Source: an uncultured Phycisphaerales bacterium (GTDB taxonomy: Bacteria > Planctomycetota > Phycisphaerae > Sedimentisphaerales > Anaerobacaceae). Taken from it: a DNA stretch of 64,000 nucleotides. Shown piece after piece: positions 18,105 through 27,026 of this stretch. The translations under genes and the position numbers were made by a program. The first letter of the stretch is position 1, and each line of letters begins with the position of its first letter. Below the pieces are notes generated by a model that worked only from the letters and a program-made list of their open reading frames with translations, ran no database searches and was not told the DNA's origin. The DNA lies in assembly GCA_903857265.1 (NCBI GenBank), contig CAIODZ010000011.1, positions 60,697 to 124,696 on the forward strand. The letters are read 5' to 3'.

Positions 18105-18105
18105 A

Positions 18106-18960
18106 ATGAAAAATAAACGCAGACAGCTCGTTCGACGTCGCTCACGACAGGCAGGCACAACACTTACCGAGATGGTGGTTGTCATCGGGATAGCCGCGTT
18201 GATGCTTGGCTTAGCTGTCCCTGCTGTGAATATGCTCCTCAATTCCTTCGAATCCGAAAGCGGCGCAAAATCGATAATCAGTTCGGCTATGGCCAGCGCA
18301 CGAGCCATCGCCTCCAAAGAGCAGCGTTACGCCGGAATCCGTTTCCAGAAACTGGGCGACCCCAATCATCCTGAAAAAGCATCGCAATATATAATCTTTA
18401 TTATTCATGACACCAATATAATGGCCTATGGTTTCCGCGCGGTTGAAGGAATCCAGCCGATTAAACTCCCCGACTCCATCGGCGTGATGGATATGACTAT
18501 CGTTCCAACAAGAAACATCCAAAATCCTATCAATCCATCAATCCAATTAGAGATTAACCAGGACAATCTTATTAATGATAATTTTGAGCTGATCGACACC
18601 TCAACTTTTTCGATTATCTTTTCGCCATCGGGCAAACTTGTAATTCAGGGTGTCAGGGTAATGAATAGAGATGGCATTGGCGATAAGACATACATTGTCC
18701 CTACGGAGAGTAACGACGACATTTTCAACAAAAAATGGAAGGTCGATGCCGGGCTGGCCATGTTCTATCAGGATGATTACTGGATAGCCCCTACTAATTG
18801 GGGTTTGGGGCCTGAGCCCAGTCGAAACAGCTTTGTAATTTACTACACCAAAGAATTCAGGCAGGCATACAACAACGGCAAACCGTATTCCGGCTATCCT
18901 AAACCTTGGAATCGGGTTTATATAAATCCTTACACAGGGACGATTATTAACGAAAAATGA
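18106..18960 (+). CDS. minor pseudopilin (GspH-like)
   Basis: A 284-residue prepilin-like protein. A long Arg-rich leader (RRQLVRRRSRQAG) precedes TTLTEMVVVIGIAALMLGL, a variant N-methylation site with T instead of F after the glycine. The following ASARAIASKEQRYAGIRF region is typical of GspH/FimT proteins. Its last four bases overlap the next gene (ATGA at 18957-18960). Confidence 0.82.
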   Translation: MKNKRRQLVRRRSRQAGTTLTEMVVVIGIAALMLGLAVPAVNMLLNSFESESGAKSIISSAMASARAIASKEQRYAGIRFQKLGDPNHPEKASQYIIFIIHDTNIMAYGFRAVEGIQPIKLPDSIGVMDMTIVPTRNIQNPINPSIQLEINQDNLINDNFELIDTSTFSIIFSPSGKLVIQGVRVMNRDGIGDKTYIVPTESNDDIFNKKWKVDAGLAMFYQDDYWIAPTNWGLGPEPSRNSFVIYYTKEFRQAYNNGKPYSGYPKPWNRVYINPYTGTIINEK

Positions 18961-19676
18961 TTAAGAAGACCCAAGACATAAGACGCAAGACCCAAGACGC
19001 GAAAGGTTTTTCGCTTACCGAAGTCCTTATTGCTGTCGGCTTGCTGGCTATGGGGATGCTGTTTATCGCGGGGGCGTTTCCCGTGAGTATTCATTTCACG
19101 ACGGTTGCCACCGAGCGCACCATTGCCCCGATAGTCGCCGACGAGGCCTTTGTTAAAATAAAACTTTACGGCATCATAAATGCAAATGTGGTTTATGCTT
19201 CACAAATTTCTTACGAGGTTGATGCGCCATCGTTGTTTCCTTATACCGAGTTTGCGTATCCTTCAACGCCGTCAGCGGCTAAGCAATATTGGTGGTCGGC
19301 TATATTTCGAAGGGTTGACATTAACGACGTTCAGGTTACCGTTTTTGTCAGCCGAAAGGTCGGCGCAACAACGACTTATCCCAATCCTATTGATTCCTCA
19401 AGGCCTGTTGCAGTGAACGTTGGTGTTTCAGGCACAGCCGGCAATTACGATATTTCTATAACAGGCGACAAGACATGGATTAACGACGGCTGCACAATTG
19501 TTGATAATGTTACAGGCCAGATATATCGCGTCCTCGAACGCTATCCAAACAATGATACTTTCATAAAACTCGACAAACCTTGGCAGGGCGGGACAACGGG
19601 CGTCTGGGTCGTTCCGCCGCCCAAGACCGGCCGATACCCCTGTATTGGTGTCTATCAGAAAGTAATGAATTTCTAA
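18957..19676 (+). CDS. minor pseudopilin (GspI/PilV-like) with heptad-repeat leader
   Basis: A 239-residue prepilin-like protein with G-FSLTEVLIAVGLLAMGMLF, typical of the GspI/PilV group. Before the cleavage site, the basic leader IKKTQDIRRKTQDA is encoded almost entirely by five perfect 7-bp tandem units (18966-19000). The same family occurs as non-coding repeats at 56402. The start overlaps the upstream stop. Confidence 0.82.
   Translation: MIKKTQDIRRKTQDAKGFSLTEVLIAVGLLAMGMLFIAGAFPVSIHFTTVATERTIAPIVADEAFVKIKLYGIINANVVYASQISYEVDAPSLFPYTEFAYPSTPSAAKQYWWSAIFRRVDINDVQVTVFVSRKVGATTTYPNPIDSSRPVAVNVGVSGTAGNYDISITGDKTWINDGCTIVDNVTGQIYRVLERYPNNDTFIKLDKPWQGGTTGVWVVPPPKTGRYPCIGVYQKVMNF
18966..19000 (+). 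repeat. heptanucleotide array, five units, inside a coding region
   Basis: Five consecutive 7-bp units: AAGACCC, AAGACAT, AAGACGC, AAGACCC, AAGACGC. The array encodes the leader of the GspI-like pseudopilin. The non-coding array at 56402 starts with the same units. Confidence 0.9.
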
Positions 19677-19684
19677 TTTTGCTT

Positions 19685-20656
19685 ATGAACGAAATACGAA
19701 ATACTAAATACGAGCGACGAGGATTCACCCTTATAGAACTCGTCGTCGCCATAGGCGTAATGGCGATGGTGATTGCCTTTGCCGGGGTGGTTTTCAAAGC
19801 CAGTATCGCCTCATACCGCATCGCCACTGCCCAGGCCGAGATTATGCAAAAATTCCGCGCCATCACCGACCAGTTGAGCAGTGACTTCAGAGGGCTTCAC
19901 GTCGGTATGCCTGTATTTCTATGGTTTGAGGTCGATGACTCCAACGATAGGTTTGACCAGATTATGCTTTTCGCCGATGGCGATTTCCAGTCTGTTCGGC
20001 CCTATGACACCGACATGAATCCTCCCCATTATCAAATACCACGGACCACTGGTTCTCCTGTCGTAGGCAATGTTGCGCGAATCCAATATGGCCAGGCCAA
20101 GGTATATTCTCCGGTCGCGAACAAATATTGGGACCCCAATGAGCAGGTTGGCGAAAATAGCCCTGACCGCTTCTTTAATAAAAAATACAGGACATTATCC
20201 AGGCGCCAGCACATTTTAACCGCTGACCCTAACATTATTCCTTGGCCGGACCCCGGTAATTTTATCAACTCCTTCGAGCCAAATCGTAATGATGATTATG
20301 AGCACGATACAAATTCGTTGTCTCAATGGCAGGCATTGCTCAATGTACAGGCAAATCAAGACCATGTGATGGATATTTGTTTTCATTACAGACCGCGGAT
20401 TGATTATCAAAACAGCACAGGTTTGCATATGCTGATGGCTGAGGGTGTTCCTAACTTTATGATTCAATTGACTGTTGATGATCCTATTAATGGGACTTTC
20501 AGTTGGCAGCCGGAAAACGATGCGATAAAAAATAACACCCTGCCTCCTGTTTTTTTCTGGCCCCGCGCAGTCAAATTTACCTTCACGCTTTACGATTCAC
20601 AAGGCGTGTTCAAGAATGGCCAAACTTTTACCCATATCGTTTATATCGGTGACTGA
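19685..20656 (+). CDS. minor pseudopilin (GspJ-like) with heptad-repeat leader
   Basis: A 323-residue prepilin-like protein with leader MNEIRNTKYERRG and FTLIELVVAIGVMAMVIAF. The TAQAEIMQKFRAITDQLSSD segment is typical of GspJ. The frame opens earlier at 19580 inside the preceding gene, but the ATG at 19685 gives a proper short leader eight bases after the upstream stop. The leader is encoded by 7-bp units of the GAAATAC/TAAATAC family, which also occurs in inverse orientation in the array at 56934. Confidence 0.82.
   Translation: MNEIRNTKYERRGFTLIELVVAIGVMAMVIAFAGVVFKASIASYRIATAQAEIMQKFRAITDQLSSDFRGLHVGMPVFLWFEVDDSNDRFDQIMLFADGDFQSVRPYDTDMNPPHYQIPRTTGSPVVGNVARIQYGQAKVYSPVANKYWDPNEQVGENSPDRFFNKKYRTLSRRQHILTADPNIIPWPDPGNFINSFEPNRNDDYEHDTNSLSQWQALLNVQANQDHVMDICFHYRPRIDYQNSTGLHMLMAEGVPNFMIQLTVDDPINGTFSWQPENDAIKNNTLPPVFFWPRAVKFTFTLYDSQGVFKNGQTFTHIVYIGD
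19691..19718 (+). repeat. heptanucleotide array, four units, inside a coding region
   Basis: GAAATAC, GAAATAC, TAAATAC, GAGCGAC in 7-bp register. The reverse complement of the intergenic array at 56934-56982 shares the core actaaatacgarcgac. Confidence 0.8.
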
Positions 20657-20657
20657 T

Positions 20658-23156
20658 ATGACAAGGAAGATGATTCCAAATTCGAAATCTGCAATCTGCA
20701 ATCTGCAATCCGCAATCCGGAGCGGCTCCGCTATCATTCTTGCTGTTGTTCTTACAACCCTTCTTGCAATCTTAGGCGTTCTATTTTTGTTTTCCTCCCG
20801 CGTTGATTCAGCCGCCACCTCAGCAGTGGGGGCTAACCATGACCTCAAATTGGCCGTCGATACTGTTGTCGCACAAATTTCCCAGAAACTTGTTCTTGAT
20901 ACGCCGGGCATTAACCCAAACGGCACATACTACAATTACCCCGATGGCAACAATCCCTGGCTTGCCTGCCTTGAGCCGTATCAGTATGCTCTTAACACTT
21001 ACCACTGGCGGCATATAACAGATATTAATAACACATTTCGGGCCAACCAGGCCTTGTGTGACATTCCGGCTAACATTGTCCTCGAATATCAGGACAGCGT
21101 TGATGTTGGCGACAGCACTCCGGTAAAACAATTCTATGCCGACGCCGACGGTGATGGCGTCAGCGATTCGATTTGGGTGCAGGTTTCGGATATAAATTCG
21201 AGCAAGGGCAAGCCCGTTTACGCTGCGATTCGCATAATCGATAACGGCGGTATGCTCAATATCAACACCGGCCTCAAATTCGACCCAACTCGCTCCGTTG
21301 GCTCAACTCAGCTTGATATCAACGTTGCTGAATTGTCGCAAAGAGGCATTAGTAACGGAACGCCTGATGTAGCTGCATTGAAACTTGACAATTGGCGATG
21401 CGGCACAGAACCAAGTTATCTTTACGAGCCAAGCGTCATTTGGCAATATTATCTGCCTGATGGAAACTACACTCCCTTTGATATTTCCGATGAGCTTGTT
21501 CTTCGTTATCGTTATATCTTGAACAATGACCAGATGACAACAAGAATCGAAAACCTCTGGACAAACGCCTTCAAAGGCGGCCTTGTAGTTCCATTAACCT
21601 CACCGAGCCAAATCAATACCCTTCCCACATTCTGGGGGCATAGGGTGGGCTACGACTTTTCTGACGCCAGCATCTACGACTACCAGCATCTCGCCACGAC
21701 TTATAATATGGACAGGATTATCGCTCCCGATGGCAGCAAAATGTTCAATATCAACCAGGCCTCTTCGTCTAATTTCTCTAACATAATCAAACTTCGCGAC
21801 CGAATCAAAAAAGCCCTCGAACCGAATGAAAATTATGACGCAAACCAGATTGCCGTAAATCTAATCGATTACATAGACACGGATTCAAGTGTTACCTACT
21901 TTGTTGCTCCCGGCACATTAACACCTTATTTTGGCTTCGAAAGACCCTGCGTTTACATATCAGAAATCGCCCAGAATTTTTATAAGCCAGACCCAAGGGA
22001 TCCCACTACATACTATTCTTATGCCATAGAGCTATACAAGCCATACCCGGAGGATGACGCCCCAAACGGATGGAAACTTGGCATTGATGGGCAGCCTCCT
22101 ACTATTACTATAAACAGTTGGACCGCTTCACAACGGTTTCATGTGCTGGCAAATATTGATCTCAGAGCAGATATACCAATCGATGATTCCAATTCAAATA
22201 CACAGAAGCCTGTTTCCGACATAAAATTCTACCCGGGAAGTAGTATAAAGCTTTATCGGCCCGTAAATGGTTATGGGCTTACGCCGGTTGATTCGGTAAG
22301 CGTCCGACCTATGAATGTAAACGGCAGCAACTGGATGGCTCCGACGAGCAGTTCCGAACCGCACAGTTTTGAAAGGGATGTAACTATTAACAGGTGTATC
22401 AGGAGGGTTTGGGACCCGAATGGGCCAAATTCGCCGACACTTGGCAAGATGAATAACTTTGTCGATACCGGAACACTTATGATTCAGGCGCACCCGGACA
22501 ACAACTCGCTTACGAACATCGGCGAAATCGGCCAGCTCTTATCCCGTGACCAAATTTCGATCGATAAAAATAGTACTGAAGCAGATGTTCGCCTTAATCT
22601 CGCCGACCCGTGTGTCCAGAACCTTTTCAAATACCTGACCGTGATGGATCCGAACGCATACACAGGCGACCCAAATGAAACCCGAATCAAAGGCAGAATC
22701 AATACCAATACCGCACCGTGGTTTGTTCTCGCCCAACTGCCCTGGGTGTCTTATAACACCACGAATTATGACCTCGCCCGCTCAATCGTAAATTACCGCG
22801 ATACTATTCGCGGCCCCTTCAAAAATATCGGCGAACTTATGAATGTCGGCATCATTAACAATGACTCGAACAGTTTGAACAGGATGGATTATTACAAGGG
22901 CAAAGCTATTCCCACTCCTTTAGCGACGCCCACGGACTGCAATGGCGACGCATTTGAGGAGCGGGACGTTATTTTTGACCGTATCAGCAATCTCGTAACT
23001 GTTCGCAGCGACGTCTTTACGGCCTATATCCTCGTCCGCATCGGCCCCTCCGGCCCGCAAAAAAGAGTCATCGCTATTTTAGACAGAAGCGGCGTTACGC
23101 CCACAGGCGGCAAAGTAAAAATTGTCGCGATACAACAAGTGCCAGACCCACGTTAA
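20658..23156 (+). CDS. GspK-like large minor pseudopilin with heptad-repeat leader
   Basis: An 832-residue protein whose N-terminus has SGSAIILAVVLTTLLAILGVLFLFS, a membrane helix of the GspK type, where the pseudopilin motif is degenerate. The IDNGGMLNINT segment and later repeated helix-hairpin-helix-like NINTAPWFVLAQLPW motifs (as NTNTAPW) are typical of GspK. It is far longer than usual GspK (about 330 aa). The ATG at 20658 starts one base after the upstream stop. Residues 8-21 (NSKSAICNLQSAIR) are encoded by six 7-bp repeat units. Confidence 0.78.
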   Translation: MTRKMIPNSKSAICNLQSAIRSGSAIILAVVLTTLLAILGVLFLFSSRVDSAATSAVGANHDLKLAVDTVVAQISQKLVLDTPGINPNGTYYNYPDGNNPWLACLEPYQYALNTYHWRHITDINNTFRANQALCDIPANIVLEYQDSVDVGDSTPVKQFYADADGDGVSDSIWVQVSDINSSKGKPVYAAIRIIDNGGMLNINTGLKFDPTRSVGSTQLDINVAELSQRGISNGTPDVAALKLDNWRCGTEPSYLYEPSVIWQYYLPDGNYTPFDISDELVLRYRYILNNDQMTTRIENLWTNAFKGGLVVPLTSPSQINTLPTFWGHRVGYDFSDASIYDYQHLATTYNMDRIIAPDGSKMFNINQASSSNFSNIIKLRDRIKKALEPNENYDANQIAVNLIDYIDTDSSVTYFVAPGTLTPYFGFERPCVYISEIAQNFYKPDPRDPTTYYSYAIELYKPYPEDDAPNGWKLGIDGQPPTITINSWTASQRFHVLANIDLRADIPIDDSNSNTQKPVSDIKFYPGSSIKLYRPVNGYGLTPVDSVSVRPMNVNGSNWMAPTSSSEPHSFERDVTINRCIRRVWDPNGPNSPTLGKMNNFVDTGTLMIQAHPDNNSLTNIGEIGQLLSRDQISIDKNSTEADVRLNLADPCVQNLFKYLTVMDPNAYTGDPNETRIKGRINTNTAPWFVLAQLPWVSYNTTNYDLARSIVNYRDTIRGPFKNIGELMNVGIINNDSNSLNRMDYYKGKAIPTPLATPTDCNGDAFEERDVIFDRISNLVTVRSDVFTAYILVRIGPSGPQKRVIAILDRSGVTPTGGKVKIVAIQQVPDPR
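20678..20719 (+). repeat. heptanucleotide array, six units, inside a coding region
   Basis: AAATTCG, AAATCTG, CAATCTG, CAATCTG, CAATCCG, CAATCCG in exact 7-bp register within the leader of the GspK-like gene. The same family is intergenic at 37066-37100. Confidence 0.9.
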
Positions 23157-23236
23157 TTTTTTACCACTAAGACACCAAGACACAAAGTTTTCTTCTTAGT
23201 GCCTTAGTGACTTTGTGGCAGAATAAATCGGAAATT

Positions 23237-23275
23237 GGCAATCACTTCAGGCAATCACTTAAGGCAATCACTTCA
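23237..23275 (+). repeat. three tandem 13-bp units overlapping a gene end
   Basis: GGCAATCACTTCA, GGCAATCACTTAA, GGCAATCACTTCA run from 23237 to 23275. The third unit contains the stop codon and last lysine codon of the minus-strand phosphatase gene. The units downstream look like duplications of that gene end. Confidence 0.85.
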
Positions 23276-24080
23276 GTAGGTTTAACATCTCCGAGTACAC
23301 CTTCTTATTCCCCCCGACGGTCATAAATTCCCCGGCTTGGTACTTGTCGAGGTCAAGCGGGAAAAGCTTGTTGCCTTTCCAGTCGCTGACGATTGCACCC
23401 GCGGATTCGGCTATCAATACCCCCGCTGCTACGTCCCAAATCTTCGGCCTTACAAATACCACCCCGACAAGCGAACCCTTCGCTAAATACGCGAGTTGAA
23501 GGCACGAACTGCCCAATGTGCGCGACCTCGCCTTTTCCATAAGCGAGATTACCCATTTCGGCACGCCGTTATCGAAGAAACTGTCGGTGCCAATGCTGGA
23601 AAAGTTGTCGAAGCCGTCGTCGCTCGCGCTGATTCGCCTGTTATTTAGTCGTGCCTCGTCGCCTTTTATTGCCGTGAACATCGAATCCGTCGCCGGGTCA
23701 TAAATTACTCCCACCACCGGCTCACCCTCATACATCGCCGCTATCGATACCGTAAACAACAGCATCCCTTTTGCGAAGTTGGTCGTCCCGTCTATCGGGT
23801 CGATTACCCACCACACCTTTTTGCTTCCCTTTGGCGGCTGCTTGAACATCTTGCCTTTCGGGCCTTCCTCGCCTATAAACCCGTCGTCGGGATACGTTTC
23901 CTTTATCCGGTCAATGATTATCTGCTGACAAATCGTATCCGCCTGTGTTACCAACTGGTCAGGCCCTTTAACTGATACCTTAATATAGCTCGATTCCTCC
24001 ATAGCCCTTTGTCCAGCCAATCGAGCCGCGACCTCCGCGGTTTCCAGCATCCTGCTCAAATCCTTCTGCTCAAGTCCCAT
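23268..24080 (-). CDS. inositol monophosphatase family phosphatase
   Basis: A 270-residue Mg2+-dependent, Li+-sensitive-type phosphatase. The metal site is complete: GEEGP, DPIDGTTNF, and the C-terminal WDVAAGVLIAESAGA. Substrates in this family include inositol phosphates, 3'-phosphoadenosine 5'-phosphate and fructose 1,6-bisphosphate, and sequence reading cannot separate these. Start: ATG at 24080 after AAAGGAAAA on the minus strand. It is divergent from the DUF2752 gene across 50 bases. Its 3' end lies within a 13-bp tandem repeat. Confidence 0.9.
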   Translation of the reverse strand: MGLEQKDLSRMLETAEVAARLAGQRAMEESSYIKVSVKGPDQLVTQADTICQQIIIDRIKETYPDDGFIGEEGPKGKMFKQPPKGSKKVWWVIDPIDGTTNFAKGMLLFTVSIAAMYEGEPVVGVIYDPATDSMFTAIKGDEARLNNRRISASDDGFDNFSSIGTDSFFDNGVPKWVISLMEKARSRTLGSSCLQLAYLAKGSLVGVVFVRPKIWDVAAGVLIAESAGAIVSDWKGNKLFPLDLDKYQAGEFMTVGGNKKVYSEMLNLLK

Positions 24081-24092
24081 ATTTTTCCTTTC

Positions 24093-24121
24093 TTGACGTA
24101 ATTTGAGAATGCCGGTATTGT
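24093..24121 (+). promoter_or_regulatory. sigma-70-type promoter, probably giving a near-leaderless mRNA
   Basis: TTGACG at 24093-24098, a 17-base spacer and TATTGT at 24116-24121. The ATG of the next gene is at 24131, about where transcription would start, and no Shine-Dalgarno sequence precedes it. Confidence 0.5.
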
Positions 24122-24130
24122 AACGCCCTT

Positions 24131-24598
24131 ATGGAATCAGGCCAACAACCAATCTCGCCGAAGTTATTTTCGCGTGCTTCCGCCAATCAGCGGCTGATTG
24201 CGGCCGCCATCTTTCTTGTCATTGCCGCCGGTTTTACTCTTGGCTGGCTTATGGGCCGATTCCATTTCTTTCTATATCCTTTCCCCTGCGGCTTTAAACA
24301 GCGTTATAACCTGCCTTGCCCGACCTGCGGTATGACCACCGCCGTCATCGCTTTTTCCCACGGGCATATATGCGATGCCTTTTATGCCCAGCCCGCCGCG
24401 GGATTTTTCTGCTGTTTTGCGGTTGTAATCGCATTTTTTGCTTTCCTTGTAGCCGTCTTTGGAGTATATTCACCATTAGTTGAGCGGCGGCTTGCATCGC
24501 TGAAACTGCGATACATCCTCGCCGCGTTGTTTTTGATTTTGGCCGCCGGCTGGGCTGTAACCCTTGTAAGGGCAATAGCACAGAACAGCGGCAATTGA
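24131..24598 (+). CDS. DUF2752 membrane protein
   Basis: A 155-residue protein with three to four membrane helices and the DUF2752 signature CPTCGMT, here in FKQRYNLPCPTCGMTTA, followed by a second Pro-rich helix (AFYAQPAAGFF). The function of this family is not established. The ATG at 24131 has no ribosome-binding site and lies about ten bases after a plausible -10 element, so the message may be leaderless. Confidence 0.85.
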   Translation: MESGQQPISPKLFSRASANQRLIAAAIFLVIAAGFTLGWLMGRFHFFLYPFPCGFKQRYNLPCPTCGMTTAVIAFSHGHICDAFYAQPAAGFFCCFAVVIAFFAFLVAVFGVYSPLVERRLASLKLRYILAALFLILAAGWAVTLVRAIAQNSGN

Positions 24599-24613
24599 AG
24601 ATGTTGGGGTAAA

Positions 24614-25330
24614 GTGAAACCGAAAAAGGCAAAATCTGGTATCGCGATATGCTCGTTTTGGCCCGCCGTATTATTTTGCACGGGCCTGCCGCTGCTCCTG
24701 TTTTACGCCGGCTGTAATGCCGTGGGTATGGTATCCGCCATCGGCACCCCGACTGCTTCCGAAGCAGGCAATTCGGCTGAATACAACCTCTCAAAAGACA
24801 AAGACCAGAAAATTCTCGTCTTTGTTGACCAGCCCGCTTATCTGAGCGCCTATCCCAACCTGCGATTTTATATCACCGATTATATAACCAAAATTCTTCA
24901 GGACAAAGACAAGGCCAGGATATCGCCCTCGTTGTTTATCAATTATCAATCGCTTGCCGATTTTAGAGCCGCAACGCCTGAATTTTATACACTTTCCCCG
25001 GCGCAGGTTGGTGAAAAACTCGGTGCCGACATGGTACTGGTCGTTACCATTACCGACTGCAAAATCCGCGATATACCCGAAGGGGCTTATGTTGCCGGCT
25101 CACTTGATGCTTACGCGGCGCTTTACAGGGTTTCATCAGGCGAAAAGCTCTGGCCCACCACCGAAAACTCACGTTTTGTTCAGGTGGGGTTCGAGTCAGA
25201 GCGGCGGGGGCGGGACGCTGCTGTTGTCCGTCTGGCCTTCGCCGCTTCGCACTGTGTTACAAGATATCTTTATAATTGTCCAAAAACCGGTTTTAAAATA
25301 TCGGATGAAAGAACCACCTCGGGGTGGTGA
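24614..25330 (+). CDS. probable lipoprotein of unknown function
   Basis: A 238-residue protein starting with GTG at 24614. A basic N-terminus and hydrophobic stretch end in LLLFYAGC, a plausible though imperfect lipobox (Tyr at -3). The remainder is an alpha/beta domain with ILVFVDQPAYLS and LGADMVLVVTITDCKI. That pattern resembles proteins that read out as GNA1162/LpoB-like lipoproteins, but I cannot assign it. It follows the DUF2752 gene by 15 bases, so the two are probably cotranscribed. Confidence 0.7.
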   Translation: MKPKKAKSGIAICSFWPAVLFCTGLPLLLFYAGCNAVGMVSAIGTPTASEAGNSAEYNLSKDKDQKILVFVDQPAYLSAYPNLRFYITDYITKILQDKDKARISPSLFINYQSLADFRAATPEFYTLSPAQVGEKLGADMVLVVTITDCKIRDIPEGAYVAGSLDAYAALYRVSSGEKLWPTTENSRFVQVGFESERRGRDAAVVRLAFAASHCVTRYLYNCPKTGFKISDERTTSGW

Positions 25331-25379
25331 AATTGATAAACTAAATTTTATCTGAAACTTTTTTATAAAGGATGATTCG

Positions 25380-26969
25380 ATGATAAAGGTTCTGATTACA
25401 GACAAACTCGCGCAGGAAGGCATTAACCTGCTTAAAGCAATGTCCGACGTCGAAGTTACCGTCAAGACGGGTATAAGCGAAGACGAGCTGGCAAGCATAA
25501 TCGGCAGCTACGATGGCCTGATTATCCGCAGCGCAACCAAGGTTACCGCCAAGGTTCTTGCAAATCCCGGCAGATTCAAAGCCGTTGCCCGCGCAGGCGT
25601 CGGTATCGATAACGTTGACGTAAAAGAAGCGACCCGCAAGGGTGTCCTTGTTATGAATACGCCCGGCGGCAACACCCTCAGCGCAGCCGAGCACACTATG
25701 GCGCTGATGCTCGCGATGAGCCGGCACGTTGTCCCCGCCTGTAATTCGCTTAAGGCCGGCGCATGGGACAGGAAACAATACGAGGGCAACCAGCTCAATA
25801 ACAAAACTCTCGGCGTCATAGGCCTGGGCAGAATCGGTATGGCCGTCGCCAAAATGGCCACCGGTTTCGATATGAAAATTCTCGGCTATGACCCGCTTGC
25901 CGTCCCCCCGGAAGCCGAAAAGCTGGGTGTTGAAATCACAGACAATCTCGAAAGAATTTTTAAGGAAGCCGATTATATTACCGTCCACGTTCCAAAGAAC
26001 GAGCAGACGCTCAATATGATTAACACCGACCAGATTAAAATGATGAAACCGACCGTTCGCTTAGTTAACTGCTCGCGAGGTGGTATCATTAACGAAGACG
26101 CGATTTATGAGGCCCTTAAAGAAAAACGCATCGCGGGCGCGGCCCTTGATGTGTTCCCGAAAGAACCGCCCGAAAATACGCGGTTCAAGGAATTCGCTAA
26201 TTGCCTCGTTACCCCTCACCTCGGCGCAAGCACCGAAGAGGCCCAAATCGAAGTCGCGGTCGAGGCCGCTCAAATCTTGGTAAACGCACTGCGCGGCGAC
26301 TCCATCAGGAACGCTATTAACGCGCCATCTACCGCCGGGGCTGTGCCTCCGCTGGTTTTAAAGTATGCCGAGCTTGCTCGTCGAGTCGGCATCGTACTCA
26401 GCACTCTCGCTCCGGGAGCCATAAAACAGGTCCAGGTCGAGTATCGCGGCGCTATCGCCGAAATGCCTCTTCAGGCCGTAACGCTCAATTTCGCAATTGG
26501 TCTGCTCCAAAAGCATTTTGAGATGCCGCTGAATTTAGTTAATACGCCGGTGCTCGCAAAAGAGCGCGGCATCAGCATCGACGTAACCAAAAACCCGACG
26601 CCTAAAGATGTCGCGTCCAGTTTCTCCGCCAAGGTTGTTACCGACAAGGTTACTCGCACCATCACCGGCTCGGTCTTCGGCGAAAAGCTCCTGCGAATCA
26701 TCGAAATCGACGGCTTCAACGCTGAGATAACCCCACAGGGTGCGGTCCTCATTATCTTCAACGAAGACCGCCCCGGCGTCATAGGCCATCTTGGAACCGT
26801 GCTCGGCAAGCACAAAATCAACATCGCAACTATGGGCGTCGGACAAAAGCTCGACCTGCAGAAAGCTGTTCTCGCGGTCTCGCTCGATAAGGCCCCCGAT
26901 GATGATACAATCAATGACCTTCGTAAGCTCGACTTTGTTAATGAAATCTATGTTTGCAAGCTTGACTAA
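25380..26969 (+). CDS. serA: D-3-phosphoglycerate dehydrogenase
   Basis: A 529-residue long-form SerA, the first enzyme of serine synthesis (3-phosphoglycerate to 3-phosphohydroxypyruvate with NAD+). The NAD fold has GLGRIGMAVA. The catalytic Arg, Glu and His are visible in NCSRGGIINE, the PKEPPEN region and TPHLGAST. After residue 320 comes the intervening ASB domain, and the final 75 residues form an ACT domain (LIIFNEDRPGVIGHLGTVL), which in relatives mediates serine feedback. Ribosome-binding site AAGGAT. The family is secure. Confidence 0.95.
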   Translation: MIKVLITDKLAQEGINLLKAMSDVEVTVKTGISEDELASIIGSYDGLIIRSATKVTAKVLANPGRFKAVARAGVGIDNVDVKEATRKGVLVMNTPGGNTLSAAEHTMALMLAMSRHVVPACNSLKAGAWDRKQYEGNQLNNKTLGVIGLGRIGMAVAKMATGFDMKILGYDPLAVPPEAEKLGVEITDNLERIFKEADYITVHVPKNEQTLNMINTDQIKMMKPTVRLVNCSRGGIINEDAIYEALKEKRIAGAALDVFPKEPPENTRFKEFANCLVTPHLGASTEEAQIEVAVEAAQILVNALRGDSIRNAINAPSTAGAVPPLVLKYAELARRVGIVLSTLAPGAIKQVQVEYRGAIAEMPLQAVTLNFAIGLLQKHFEMPLNLVNTPVLAKERGISIDVTKNPTPKDVASSFSAKVVTDKVTRTITGSVFGEKLLRIIEIDGFNAEITPQGAVLIIFNEDRPGVIGHLGTVLGKHKINIATMGVGQKLDLQKAVLAVSLDKAPDDDTINDLRKLDFVNEIYVCKLD

Positions 26970-27026
26970 CTTCGCAGACGTGAAGATGAAAAACGAATCG
27001 GCAGCGACTCGACGGGGATGTGGCTA

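Noticed and set aside
25341..25988. 215-codon minus-strand frame opposite serA
   Set aside because: It is a shadow of serA and has no independent start signal.
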